From positions 1 to 20,765 of the forward strand of contig REAV01000084.1 in NCBI GenBank assembly GCA_004294465.1: a stretch of DNA of 20,765 nt. Direction: 5' to 3'. The DNA is from Sphingobacteriia bacterium. GTDB lineage: Bacteria > Bacteroidota > Bacteroidia > Chitinophagales > Chitinophagaceae. Position 1 is the stretch's first letter. The number at the start of each line of letters is the position of its first letter. Positions 8,778-16,184 of this stretch are shown here, piece after piece. The translations under genes and the position numbers were made by a program. The notes under the pieces were generated by a model that did no database searches, was not told the origin of the DNA, and was given only the letters and a program-made list of their open reading frames with translations.

Positions 8778-9998
8778 TTAAGGTGCTAAAAAAGCATCGA
8801 GCGGAGCTTCTATACCATAGAAGCCAGCCAGCTTTTGAATCACTTCTTCTACAACTGCGTCCGGGCAGCTAGCGCCACTGGTCATTAAAATGCGTAGTGG
8901 CGTTATTGAAGGAAGAAAATTATTTATTTGTATTAATTCTTTTGTTTGCCAGTTGCAATGGATAATACTGTTTTGATCAATGATTTTATCAGGAGCATCA
9001 ATAAAATAAGTAGGCAATTTGGCTTCGCATAATTCCACTAAATGAGAGCTATTGCTGCTATTATGACCACCCACTACAATGGCCAGATCGGCAGGAGTAT
9101 CGAGCATTCCGGTTACAGCAGACTGATTATCGTTGGTAGCATAACACAAAGTGTCTCTTGTGTCGGCAAAACGTTCGCCAATGGTCGTATTATTGAGTTG
9201 AAAATGTTGTTGGATAATATTTTTCAAATAATCTGATATGGCTTGTGTATCAGTGGCTAATTGAGTTGTTTGATTCACTACCCCAATTTTTTGCAAATCA
9301 GTTTCAATATTAAATCCTTCGGAATAATTGCCCTTGAATTCGGAATAAAATAAATCAGCCAGTTTTTCTCCAGTAATATACTTGGCTAATTCAATGGTAT
9401 CATTCATGTCATTTACAATCACCGTGGGTGTATTGGCAGAAGCATGAGAAAAAGTGGCCCTTGTTTCTTCATGTTTAGGTTTGCCATGCACCACTACACT
9501 ATATCCTTTCTGTGCAATTTGTTCGCTGCGATTCCATACTTTTTCTACAAATGGGCAAGTAGTATTGTATTTTTCAATGGCTATCCCTTTTTGCTGGAGT
9601 AATTTTTCTATTTCAAGCGTAGTGCCAAATGCAGGAATGATCACCACATCATCCGCATTGATCTGGTCGAAAGGAATAATTTGTTTGCCATAAGTGTCTT
9701 GCAGAAAACTCACTCCACGAGCAATTAAATCGGCATTAACCTGGGGGTTATGGATCATCTCACTCAATAAATAAATTTTCTTGCCAGGGTTTTGATCGAT
9801 GGTATTGAAGGCAATTTCGATGGCATTTTCAACCCCATAACAAAATCCAAAATGGCGGGCTAAATAAATATGAATAGGTCCCAAATTTAAAAGGGTAGGG
9901 GTAAAATCTTTTTTTAATTTATCCGCAGCTTTTCTTTGTTCCTTAATCTTACTGATTAAATTACTTCTGTATATATTGGGTATGCTGAATTGTTTCAT
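8778..9998 (-). CDS. ispH: 4-hydroxy-3-methylbut-2-enyl diphosphate reductase (IspH), long form
   Basis: Last enzyme of the MEP isoprenoid pathway: a cytoplasmic [Fe-S] enzyme that reduces HMBPP to IPP and DMAPP. The three cluster-ligand cysteines are visible at C53 (HFGFCYGVENA), C148 (NTTCPFV) and C285 (RDTLCYATN). Also present are HGKPKHEET with the substrate-binding His and Glu region, VVNQTTQ, and the GGHNSSNS diphosphate-binding loop. At 406 residues it is about 90 longer than the E. coli enzyme, through an extension of about 40 residues at the N-terminus and an insert near 200-232. This resembles the cyanobacterial/plastid type. It is last in the minus-strand series and converges on czcB with 20 bp between the stops. 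A poorly matched -7 box (TACCTTCG) lies about 16 bp before the ATG, so it may have its own promoter. Confidence 0.95.
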   Translation of the reverse strand: MKQFSIPNIYRSNLISKIKEQRKAADKLKKDFTPTLLNLGPIHIYLARHFGFCYGVENAIEIAFNTIDQNPGKKIYLLSEMIHNPQVNADLIARGVSFLQDTYGKQIIPFDQINADDVVIIPAFGTTLEIEKLLQQKGIAIEKYNTTCPFVEKVWNRSEQIAQKGYSVVVHGKPKHEETRATFSHASANTPTVIVNDMNDTIELAKYITGEKLADLFYSEFKGNYSEGFNIETDLQKIGVVNQTTQLATDTQAISDYLKNIIQQHFQLNNTTIGERFADTRDTLCYATNDNQSAVTGMLDTPADLAIVVGGHNSSNSSHLVELCEAKLPTYFIDAPDKIIDQNSIIHCNWQTKELIQINNFLPSITPLRILMTSGASCPDAVVEEVIQKLAGFYGIEAPLDAFLAP

Positions 9999-10053
9999 TG
10001 CTTATTTAAACAACGAAGGTACTGAATTGTTTTTTGAGTAAGACCGTATGCAA

Positions 10054-11154
10054 TTACTTTATAATTGTATTCAACCTGCCCCAAAGTTCATTATCAAATC
10101 CTGAAACTGCAAACATTACCGTTCCAGCTGATTCGCCCATTCTAATGACCACTAGTTTTTGTGAAGGAACAACATATATTTTCTGGTCATTCTTCCCTAA
10201 TGCAGCATACATTTCAGCAGGCGCATTGGGAATAAGTGAACCAGGAAAAACGATTTGTAAAGTGGGAACCATGGAGCTTGTTTTTCCATTCAACCAAGTT
10301 AGGTAACCATAACTGAGGTTGAGGTTTTGTGAACTATTGATTTGGTTATTGATATAATTAGTGTCACTGAGAATTGGAGTTTGGTCCCATTTTCCTTTGT
10401 TAAGCATTAACAAACCAAACCTTGACATACTTCTTGCATTACTGAATAGCACATTGTTCGAATTGAGTGATTTTAGCCAAATTCCATTCATGCCAATTCT
10501 GTCCCTGATTTTTTGCTGAAAATAATTATTGAAATTAGTGCCACTGGCTGTTTCAATTACTTTATCCAGTAAAGTATAAGCAGCATTGTGATAAGCCCAT
10601 CTACTGCCTGCATCGGCTTTATAAGTTAAGCAAGAAGGTAATGTGCAATCACTATCCGGAACACCATCATCCAAGCCAGAGGTCATTGTTAATTGATGCC
10701 TAATCGTAATTAAGTTTTCTTTTACTAAAGGAGCAGAGCTGAATCCAGTTCCAAGGTATTGATTTGATCGGTTATTGATATTCAGTAAACCTTCTTGTTG
10801 AGCAATGCCTACTAAAAAGGCCGTCATTGTTTTTCCTGCCGATGCCCAATACCAGGAACTGTCTCTGGTAAATGTTCCAAAATACCTTTCAACAACTATT
10901 TTTCCATTTTTTAGAATAATAAATGCCTTGGTGTTTTTAGTGCCTAAATAAGTATATAAATTATTTAATTCGGTTTCATTCCAGCCAAGAGTAGCAGGAC
11001 TGGTGGTTTGCCAATCCGTTCCGCTTGTTGGTGGAAAATACATTGGATCACTTGAGTTAATGGGAGGAATGGTATTGATAGGATCAGTACTTGTTTTTTT
11101 ACAACTACTGATCAATAGACTTAGCAACAGCATTAATTTGATGGAAGATTGCAT
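10054..11154 (-). CDS. Serine hydrolase lipoprotein, beta-lactamase/penicillin-binding-protein family
   Basis: A 366-residue member of the class C beta-lactamase-like serine hydrolases (Pfam Beta-lactamase type). A lipoprotein signal ends in LLISSC18, so the mature enzyme is probably membrane-anchored outside the cytoplasm. A Thr/Pro/Ser-rich linker runs to about residue 60. The catalytic SxxK is S105-A-G-K108 and the second motif is Y188-H-N190 (WAYHNAAYTLLDKV). The usual third KTG/HxG motif is not obvious; a candidate region is GKNDQKIYVV near the C-terminus. Two cysteines at 170 and 175 flank a short loop. The family includes esterases, D-amino-acid peptidases and lactamases, and nothing here fixes the substrate. 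It sits 50 bp behind the pseudouridine synthase gene and 55 bp before ispH on the same strand. Confidence 0.88.
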   Translation of the reverse strand: MQSSIKLMLLLSLLISSCKKTSTDPINTIPPINSSDPMYFPPTSGTDWQTTSPATLGWNETELNNLYTYLGTKNTKAFIILKNGKIVVERYFGTFTRDSSWYWASAGKTMTAFLVGIAQQEGLLNINNRSNQYLGTGFSSAPLVKENLITIRHQLTMTSGLDDGVPDSDCTLPSCLTYKADAGSRWAYHNAAYTLLDKVIETASGTNFNNYFQQKIRDRIGMNGIWLKSLNSNNVLFSNARSMSRFGLLMLNKGKWDQTPILSDTNYINNQINSSQNLNLSYGYLTWLNGKTSSMVPTLQIVFPGSLIPNAPAEMYAALGKNDQKIYVVPSQKLVVIRMGESAGTVMFAVSGFDNELWGRLNTIIK

Positions 11155-11173
11155 GTCAATTTTTATTTTTGAC
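11155..11173. repeat. Short inverted repeat directly before the serine hydrolase start codon
   Basis: GTCAA and TTGAC arms, 5 bp each and perfectly complementary, flank an A/T-only loop and touch the ATG of the minus-strand serine hydrolase. It could be a small mRNA hairpin or operator, or chance in A/T-rich DNA. Confidence 0.25.
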
Positions 11174-11204
11174 TATTAAAAGGCCCGAAAGTTTATTTGA
11201 TGGA

Positions 11205-11807
11205 TCAATATTTTTCAATCCTCAATAAGCTAAAAAACTCCTTTTCATCCAATTCCCTAACTTCCCCCGGTTGTAAATTGCCTAATGTTAGGTCTTCAAT
11301 GCTCACTCTCACCAATCTTTTTACTTTATGGCCAATGGCTTTCACCATTTTTCTTACTTGATGAAATTTGCCTTCTGTTAAACTAATACGCAGCCAGGTA
11401 TAATCAATATGCTCGGTCATTATATAGGGGGAATTGAAATTGAACGGTGGGTTGGCAACTATTTCGGCTTTGCAAGCACTCATATAGGTTGCCCCATTTT
11501 CAATGACCATTGCTACACCATTTTGCAATCTTGCAATATTTTCTGGGCTCACCTGTTTATTGACCAATACCATATAAACCCGCTCATGTGGTTTTTCTCC
11601 CTGAAACAATAATTTGGTCACTTTTTTATTGGTCGTTAAAATCAATAAGCCTTCTGAGAGATTGTCTAGTCTGCCAATGGCATGAGTACCTTCCGGAAAA
11701 TCAAAATCAATATCGCCCAGCAGATTCACTTCATGACTACTCACAAATTGCGAAACCATATTGTATGGTTTGTTCAGAATAAAATATCTATGCGCAGCCA
11801 AACTCAT
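11205..11807 (-). CDS. rluE: RluE/RsuA-family rRNA pseudouridine synthase, without S4 domain
   Basis: A 200-residue cytoplasmic enzyme converting a uridine in rRNA to pseudouridine. The catalytic loop is AIGRLDNLSEGLLILT with D48 as nucleophile. It is preceded by the YFILNKPYNMVSQ strand and followed by RVYMVLV and the KFHQVRKM(V)KAIGHKVKRLVR motif of the RsuA/RluB/E/F branch. There is no N-terminal S4 RNA-binding domain and the length matches RluE, whose E. coli form modifies 23S U2457; the target here is inferred only. The start at 11807 is fixed, because an in-frame stop lies within the repeat array upstream and no other start codon follows it. The 5' leader and the whole gap to the kinase stop consist of the heptamer array, so translation may depend on that repeat. 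Confidence 0.88.
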   Translation of the reverse strand: MSLAAHRYFILNKPYNMVSQFVSSHEVNLLGDIDFDFPEGTHAIGRLDNLSEGLLILTTNKKVTKLLFQGEKPHERVYMVLVNKQVSPENIARLQNGVAMVIENGATYMSACKAEIVANPPFNFNSPYIMTEHIDYTWLRISLTEGKFHQVRKMVKAIGHKVKRLVRVSIEDLTLGNLQPGEVRELDEKEFFSLLRIEKY

Positions 11808-11883
11808 ATCTCTTATCTCTTATCTCATATCTCATATCTCATATCTCATATCTCTTATCTCATCTCTCTTATCTCATCTCTCT
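11807..11883. repeat. Heptanucleotide tandem array, 11 units (TATCTCA / TATCTCT / TCTCTCT)
   Basis: Read on the plus strand, 77 bp divide exactly into eleven 7-mers: TATCTCT twice, TATCTCA four times, TATCTCT, TATCTCA, TCTCTCT, TATCTCA, TCTCTCT. The last four units form a 14-bp duplication. On the minus strand the unit is TGAGATA, so each ATATGAG junction carries an ATG and a TGA. The array shares its last base with the kinase stop codon (11885-11883) and its first base with the pseudouridine synthase ATG (11807-11805), so it makes up the whole spacer. Array length is likely to vary by slippage; this is inference. Confidence 0.9.
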
Positions 11884-13709
11884 CAATCTCTTCCTACTAA
11901 AGGAAACAACAAATTCACCGTGGTTCCTTCATTCAGAATACTTTCAATTTCAATAGAACCATTTTGCATATTCATAAAGTCTTTACAGAGCACCAATCCC
12001 AGGCCAATACCTTTTTCGTTGTCTGTGCCAAAAGTGGAGAAGGTAACATCGTCTCTAAACAATTTTTCCAAATTTTCAGTGCTAATTCCAAGGCCTGTAT
12101 CTTTAATAATGATGAATGCATTTCTTTTATTACGCATGGTATAGATTTCTATATGACCGCCTTCTTTTGTGAATTTAATAGCATTCGACAAAACATTTCG
12201 AATAATAAATGCAGTCATATTTTTATCGGCCCAAACCAATTGGTTGTGTAATTTGGTGTTGATGGTTATTTTTTTATTGGTTGCACTTTGACGGAGGATA
12301 TCGGTAGTGTCATTAATTGATTTAGCTAAGTCAATGGGTTCCAGAGAAGCATGCACTTCGCCAGTTTGAGACCTCGACCATAATAATAATCCATCCAACA
12401 TTTCTACTACTTTTTTTACATGGATATTCAAATTGGTCGATACAAATTCTATTTCCGTTTCAGTAAAGCTGTTGAAATTTTCTTTGTAATAATCCAGAAA
12501 ACTTATAATGCTCGAAAGAGGAGCGCGCATGTCGTGTGAAATGATCGACAAAAATTTATCTTTTTGAGAATTGGTTTTTCTCAAGCTCTCTTGGTTATTG
12601 ATTAATTCGGTATTTTTTAAAGAAAGAATATTGTTTTTATTTTGAATGATACTAATACTTCTCCTGATTTTACGAATGGATAGATTAAAGTTCTTAGTGA
12701 GTTCACCAATTTCATCTTCTCTATAAGGGTCAATAAATCTGGGGTTGATATCTTCTTTAAATTGCGTTGCGACTACTTCTTTAATGGCATTGTTAAGCCT
12801 TACAATGGGCTTGGTTATTTCAACAGCTAATACATAGCTCATCAAAATACCAACAATAAAAGTAACCGCTATCAAGCCAATAAAAATATAATTGAGTACC
12901 TGTAAATCTTCCTGATAAATTCTTTTGATCGTATCAATCGTAATTTTGATTTGGAGATCAGTTTTTTTACTTTGCTCTGCTAATTCATTGCTCAGCCCAG
13001 TTTCTTTGGTATGACCAATAATTCTTTCTAAAGCAACTATTCTGGCAAAATTTCTTTTGTAAGATCCTAAAATGAGCAATGTGCTAGGACTGTTTACATA
13101 AGTCTTCATTGCTTGCGCTGCAATGGTGTCGAAGCGTTCAGCAGCTTGTTTGTCTTTTTGTAAAAAATAATTGATTTCCTGTTGTTTCAATTCTTCCAAA
13201 ATAGAAGGGTTGATCAGGTTATTCGATTTTAATTCTTGGGTATAGTTTTGCAAGCTTCCAATTAATCCCAGTTTTCCAAAGCCCAGTTGTTTTACCGAAT
13301 CAATCATCTGGACAAATAATTCATCCTGCGTATGTATGTCTTTGGTGATGGTAATTATTTGTTCATTTAGGGCTTGTTTATTAGTAAGTTTTTGTTGATT
13401 GATTTGAGCAATATTTTCATCGATCTGTCTGAGGATCATTCGATACCTGCTGATCGCCTCGCTATTGCCAGTTCTAAAAAAATCTTCATTCAATCTTTCA
13501 TTCAGTAAAAAATCCTGTTTTGCTTCATTTTGTTGTTGCACTTTAATGCGGATATCTTCCGTTTTATCCAACAAAAATTCTACAGCACTTCTTTTATTGT
13601 TAACAGTAATGGTAACATAAATAATGGTTACAGTAACCAGCAATATCAGAAAATGCGAAAAAAACAGTTTATTTCTGATACTAAGTCGTTGAAAAGGGTT
13701 TTTCATCAT
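11883..13709 (-). CDS. Membrane sensor histidine kinase (HAMP, HisKA, HATPase_c), orphan
   Basis: 608 residues. TM1 is near 15-36 and TM2 near 272-294. Between them lie about 235 residues of Gln/Asn/Lys-rich, mostly helical sequence that should form a periplasmic four-helix-type sensor of unknown ligand. A HAMP linker covers about 295-348, followed by a coiled stretch. The HisKA dimerisation helix carries phosphoacceptor H392 in SHDMRAPL. The ATPase domain shows the N-box (RNVLSNAIKFTKEGG, 504-518), G1 (DTGLGIS, from D537) and G2 (EKGIGLGL, about 565-572). All catalytic motifs are intact. No response regulator is adjacent, so its partner must be elsewhere. It is divergent from the ABC-F gene, with 61 bp between start codons. 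A tandem ATG offers starts at 13709 or 13706. A possible promoter (CTTG, 19 bp, TCTGTTTG) lies just upstream. Confidence 0.93.
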   Translation of the reverse strand: MMKNPFQRLSIRNKLFFSHFLILLVTVTIIYVTITVNNKRSAVEFLLDKTEDIRIKVQQQNEAKQDFLLNERLNEDFFRTGNSEAISRYRMILRQIDENIAQINQQKLTNKQALNEQIITITKDIHTQDELFVQMIDSVKQLGFGKLGLIGSLQNYTQELKSNNLINPSILEELKQQEINYFLQKDKQAAERFDTIAAQAMKTYVNSPSTLLILGSYKRNFARIVALERIIGHTKETGLSNELAEQSKKTDLQIKITIDTIKRIYQEDLQVLNYIFIGLIAVTFIVGILMSYVLAVEITKPIVRLNNAIKEVVATQFKEDINPRFIDPYREDEIGELTKNFNLSIRKIRRSISIIQNKNNILSLKNTELINNQESLRKTNSQKDKFLSIISHDMRAPLSSIISFLDYYKENFNSFTETEIEFVSTNLNIHVKKVVEMLDGLLLWSRSQTGEVHASLEPIDLAKSINDTTDILRQSATNKKITINTKLHNQLVWADKNMTAFIIRNVLSNAIKFTKEGGHIEIYTMRNKRNAFIIIKDTGLGISTENLEKLFRDDVTFSTFGTDNEKGIGLGLVLCKDFMNMQNGSIEIESILNEGTTVNLLFPLVGRD

Positions 13710-13732
13710 TTCTTTTTCAAACAGATTGGTTT

Positions 13733-13766
13733 ATTGAATTATTCAAGCACAAGATACTTAGTTTTG
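13733..13766 (+). promoter_or_regulatory. Promoter of the ABC-F gene (ATTG / 22 bp / TAGTTTTG)
   Basis: TAGTTTTG at 13759-13766 matches the Bacteroidota -7 consensus TAnnTTTG, with an ATTG at 13733-13736 in the -33 position. The box and the following CAGC are identical to those before the SRP RNA gene, where the RNA should start at the next base. By that comparison, transcription here would begin at the A of the ATG at 13771, giving a leaderless mRNA. Confidence 0.65.
13734..13746. promoter_or_regulatory. 13-bp perfect palindrome in the divergent kinase/ABC-F promoter region
   Basis: TTGAAT and ATTCAA arms are perfectly inverted around a central T. The site overlaps the likely -33 regions of both divergent genes, a suitable place for an operator. 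It may equally be chance in A/T-rich sequence. Confidence 0.3.
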
Positions 13767-13770
13767 CAGC

Positions 13771-15696
13771 ATGCATTATGTTTCGGTAGAAGGGTTAACC
13801 AAAAGCTATGGTATTAACCCACTTTTTAGCAATATTTCATTTCATATCAACGAGGGAGATAAAATAGCCCTGATTGCCCGAAATGGCATCGGAAAGTCAA
13901 CCCTATTACGTATTTTAACGGGAAAAGAAACCCCCGACTCAGGTAAATCCTGGGTACATAAAGATGTTACGGTAGCCCTTTTTGAGCAGGATCCTCAGTT
14001 CGAAGAAGCTAAATCGGTCTTGGAGAATATTTTTGAGCTCAATCACCCGATCATTAATGCCATCAAGAAATACGAAGTGGCTATTGAAGAAGAAGATGCC
14101 GATGGCATTACCGAAGGCATTGAAGCCATGGACAATCTCAATGCCTGGGATTTTGAAACCAAAGTGCACCAGATTCTGGATAAATTGAATATTCATCACC
14201 TCACCAATCCGGTAAAAGAGCTCAGTGGAGGTCAAAGAAAAAGGGTAGCATTGGCTAAAACCTTGATCAATATTGGGTTTTCGCACCAACACACCCTGCT
14301 CATGATGGATGAACCGACCAATCATTTGGATGTAGAAATGATCGAATGGCTAGAAAATTATTTGAATCAGGAGAAAGTAACACTTCTTTTAGTAAGCCAT
14401 GATCGATATTTCTTGGATGCGGTATGTGATGAGATCTGGGAGTTGGAAAGAGAGAAGCTGTATACTTATAAAGGAGATTACGAACAATTCATGGAGCAAA
14501 AAGCGGCCCGTTTAGAAAGCGAACAGGCCAGCATCGATAAAGCAAAGAATACCTATCGCAAAGAATTGGAATGGATGCGCAAGCAACCAAAGGCAAGAAC
14601 TACTAAAAGCAAGAGTCGTCAAGATAATTTTTATGAAGTAGAAGCTAGGGCAAAGCAAAAAATTGAAGATACCCAGCTACAATTAGAAGTAAAAATGAGT
14701 AGGTTGGGAGGGAAGGTAGTTGAGATGAAAAAAGTGTACAAATCATTCAATGATTTGCCTATTTTAAAAGGATTTGAATACACATTTAGCAAAGGAGAAA
14801 GAGTAGGCATTGTAGGAAAAAATGGTGTAGGAAAATCTACATTTCTCAACATGTTGCAATTAATTGAACCAGCCGATAGTGGTAAAATTAATGTGGGTGA
14901 TACGGTGTTATTTGGTAATTTTTCTCAGCAAGGATTGGTGATCAAAGAAGATATGCGAGTGATAGAATATGTGAAAACATTTGCAGAAAATTTTCCATTA
15001 GCCAATGGCGGAAGTTTGAGTGCTGCACAATTTTTAGAATTATTTTTATTTACTCCGGATAAACAATACACGTATTTATCTGCTTTAAGTGGAGGCGAGA
15101 AAAAGCGATTGCAATTATTAACCGTTCTGTTTCGCAATCCCAATTTTTTAATACTCGATGAGCCCACCAATGATTTGGATTTGCCTACATTGGCTGTATT
15201 AGAAAATTTCTTAAGCGACTATCCGGGTTGTATTTTAATTGTATCACACGATCGATATTTTATGGATCGTTTGGTAGATCATTTATTTGTTTTCGAAGGC
15301 AATGGAGAAATCAGGGATTTCCCTGGAAACTATACCCAGTATAGGATCTGGCAGAAAGACAATGAAAAACTGGCCAATAAATGGGATGTGCTTGAGGCTG
15401 GAAAACGCAAAGGGGCAACTACAGAAAGTATTGTGATGAATGAACAGCCGAAGACAGCGCCATCTGCATCTGCATCTACAAAAAGAGCATTGACATTTAA
15501 AGAGAAAAGAGAGTTTGAACAACTCGAAAAAGACATGCCTGAACTAGAAAAAGAAAAGCAATCACTTACACTTGAAATGAGCACCGGAACATTAGCCTTC
15601 GATGCAATTCAAAAAATAAGTGATCGCCTTATTGTAATAACCAATCAATTAGAAGAAAAAGAATTGCGTTGGTTAGAACTCAGTGAGCTCGTTTAA
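13771..15696 (+). CDS. uup: ABC-F family ATPase, Uup-like (ribosome-associated, not a transporter)
   Basis: 641 residues with two ATPase domains and no membrane segments, as expected for ABC-F proteins that act on ribosomes. Domain 1 has a Walker A at 36-44 (ARNGIGKST, with Ala replacing the usual first Gly), LSGGQ at 151-155 and Walker B ending DEPTNHLD (180-187). A basic P-site linker follows (about 235-310, KQPKARTTKSKSRQ). Domain 2 has Walker A GKNGVGKST (349-357), LSGGE at 438-442 and LDEPTNDLD. The charged C-terminal tail, about 565-641, should form the coiled-coil domain that marks the Uup branch. The ATG at 13771 is certain, since MHYVSVEGLTKSYG is the family's normal N-terminus. Its stop lies 5 bp from the convergent FKBP stop. 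An antibiotic-resistance subtype is unlikely, because those usually lack the C-terminal coiled coil. Confidence 0.92.
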   Translation: MHYVSVEGLTKSYGINPLFSNISFHINEGDKIALIARNGIGKSTLLRILTGKETPDSGKSWVHKDVTVALFEQDPQFEEAKSVLENIFELNHPIINAIKKYEVAIEEEDADGITEGIEAMDNLNAWDFETKVHQILDKLNIHHLTNPVKELSGGQRKRVALAKTLINIGFSHQHTLLMMDEPTNHLDVEMIEWLENYLNQEKVTLLLVSHDRYFLDAVCDEIWELEREKLYTYKGDYEQFMEQKAARLESEQASIDKAKNTYRKELEWMRKQPKARTTKSKSRQDNFYEVEARAKQKIEDTQLQLEVKMSRLGGKVVEMKKVYKSFNDLPILKGFEYTFSKGERVGIVGKNGVGKSTFLNMLQLIEPADSGKINVGDTVLFGNFSQQGLVIKEDMRVIEYVKTFAENFPLANGGSLSAAQFLELFLFTPDKQYTYLSALSGGEKKRLQLLTVLFRNPNFLILDEPTNDLDLPTLAVLENFLSDYPGCILIVSHDRYFMDRLVDHLFVFEGNGEIRDFPGNYTQYRIWQKDNEKLANKWDVLEAGKRKGATTESIVMNEQPKTAPSASASTKRALTFKEKREFEQLEKDMPELEKEKQSLTLEMSTGTLAFDAIQKISDRLIVITNQLEEKELRWLELSELV

Positions 15697-15701
15697 AAAG
15701 T

Positions 15702-16136
15702 TTAAATAAAACTGATCAATTCCACATCAAAAATCAATGTGCTATTTGGTCCTATTTGTGCACTTACCTGACGATCTCCATATCCTAAATGTGGAGGAAT
15801 AAAAAAACGCCATTTACTTCCAGTAGGCATTAATTGTAAACCTTCGGTCCAACCTTTAATGACCATATTCAAAGGGAAGGAAGCTGGCTTACCTCTTTGC
15901 ACAGAGCTATCAAAAATAGTTCCGTCAATTAATGTGCCATGGTAATGACAAGTTACTTCATTATATGCTGTTGGTTTTTCTCCAGCACCAGCAGTTAATA
16001 CTTCATATTGTAAACCACTCGGCAATTCAGTAACGCCTTCTTTGGTTTTATTGGCAGCTAAAAAATCTTGACCTGCTTTTAGATTAGCAGCGGCTTTTTC
16101 TGCTTTTATTTGAGCCAATTGATCAGATACACCCAT
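15702..16136 (-). CDS. FKBP-type peptidyl-prolyl cis-trans isomerase, cytoplasmic
   Basis: 144 residues. The N-terminal 45 form a short charged helix (SDQLAQIKAEKAAANLKAGQDF) like the dimerisation segment of FkpA/FklB/Mip proteins, but shortened. The FKBP domain covers about 50-144 with YEVLTAGAGEKP, the VTCHYHGTLIDGTIFDSS strand-turn, the active-site FPLNMVIKGWTEGLQLM, and IPPHLGYGDR followed by LIFDVELISFI. There is no signal peptide or lipobox, so it should be cytoplasmic, unlike the many exported FKBPs of this phylum. A -7 box (TACTTTTG, minus strand) lies 14 bp before the ATG, giving a very short leader. It is divergent from the SRP RNA gene and converges with the ABC-F gene. Confidence 0.92.
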   Translation of the reverse strand: MGVSDQLAQIKAEKAAANLKAGQDFLAANKTKEGVTELPSGLQYEVLTAGAGEKPTAYNEVTCHYHGTLIDGTIFDSSVQRGKPASFPLNMVIKGWTEGLQLMPTGSKWRFFIPPHLGYGDRQVSAQIGPNSTLIFDVELISFI

Positions 16137-16146
16137 AATTTATTTT

Positions 16147-16180
16147 TTTGCAAAAGTATAGCTTTCAATCCTTAGTTTTG
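16147..16180 (+). promoter_or_regulatory. Promoter of the SRP RNA gene (TTTG / 22 bp / TAGTTTTG)
   Basis: A perfect -33 TTTG at 16147-16150 and a perfect TAnnTTTG -7 box at 16173-16180. The first base of the SRP RNA closing stem is at 16185, four bases after the box, which is a sensible start site. Confidence 0.75.
16151..16158 (-). promoter_or_regulatory. -7 box of the FKBP gene (TACTTTTG)
   Basis: It matches TAnnTTTG on the minus strand, 14 bp before the ATG at 16136. A good -33 box is not visible. It abuts the -33 TTTG of the divergent SRP promoter (16147-16150), so the two polymerase sites overlap and may compete. Confidence 0.5.
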
Positions 16181-16184
16181 CAGC

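Noticed and set aside
10034..10306. Plus-strand frame of 90 codons overlapping the serine hydrolase
   Set aside because: It is antisense to the conserved C-terminal part of the hydrolase, with no signal, domain or promoter of its own.
11807..11883. Possible CRISPR array
   Set aside because: The units are contiguous 7-mers with no spacers and there are no cas genes, so it is a simple tandem repeat.
11682..12144. Plus-strand open frames containing repeated HISYL/YLIS peptides
   Set aside because: They are the translation of the 7-bp repeat array and of the antisense of the pseudouridine synthase and kinase genes, and contain no domain.
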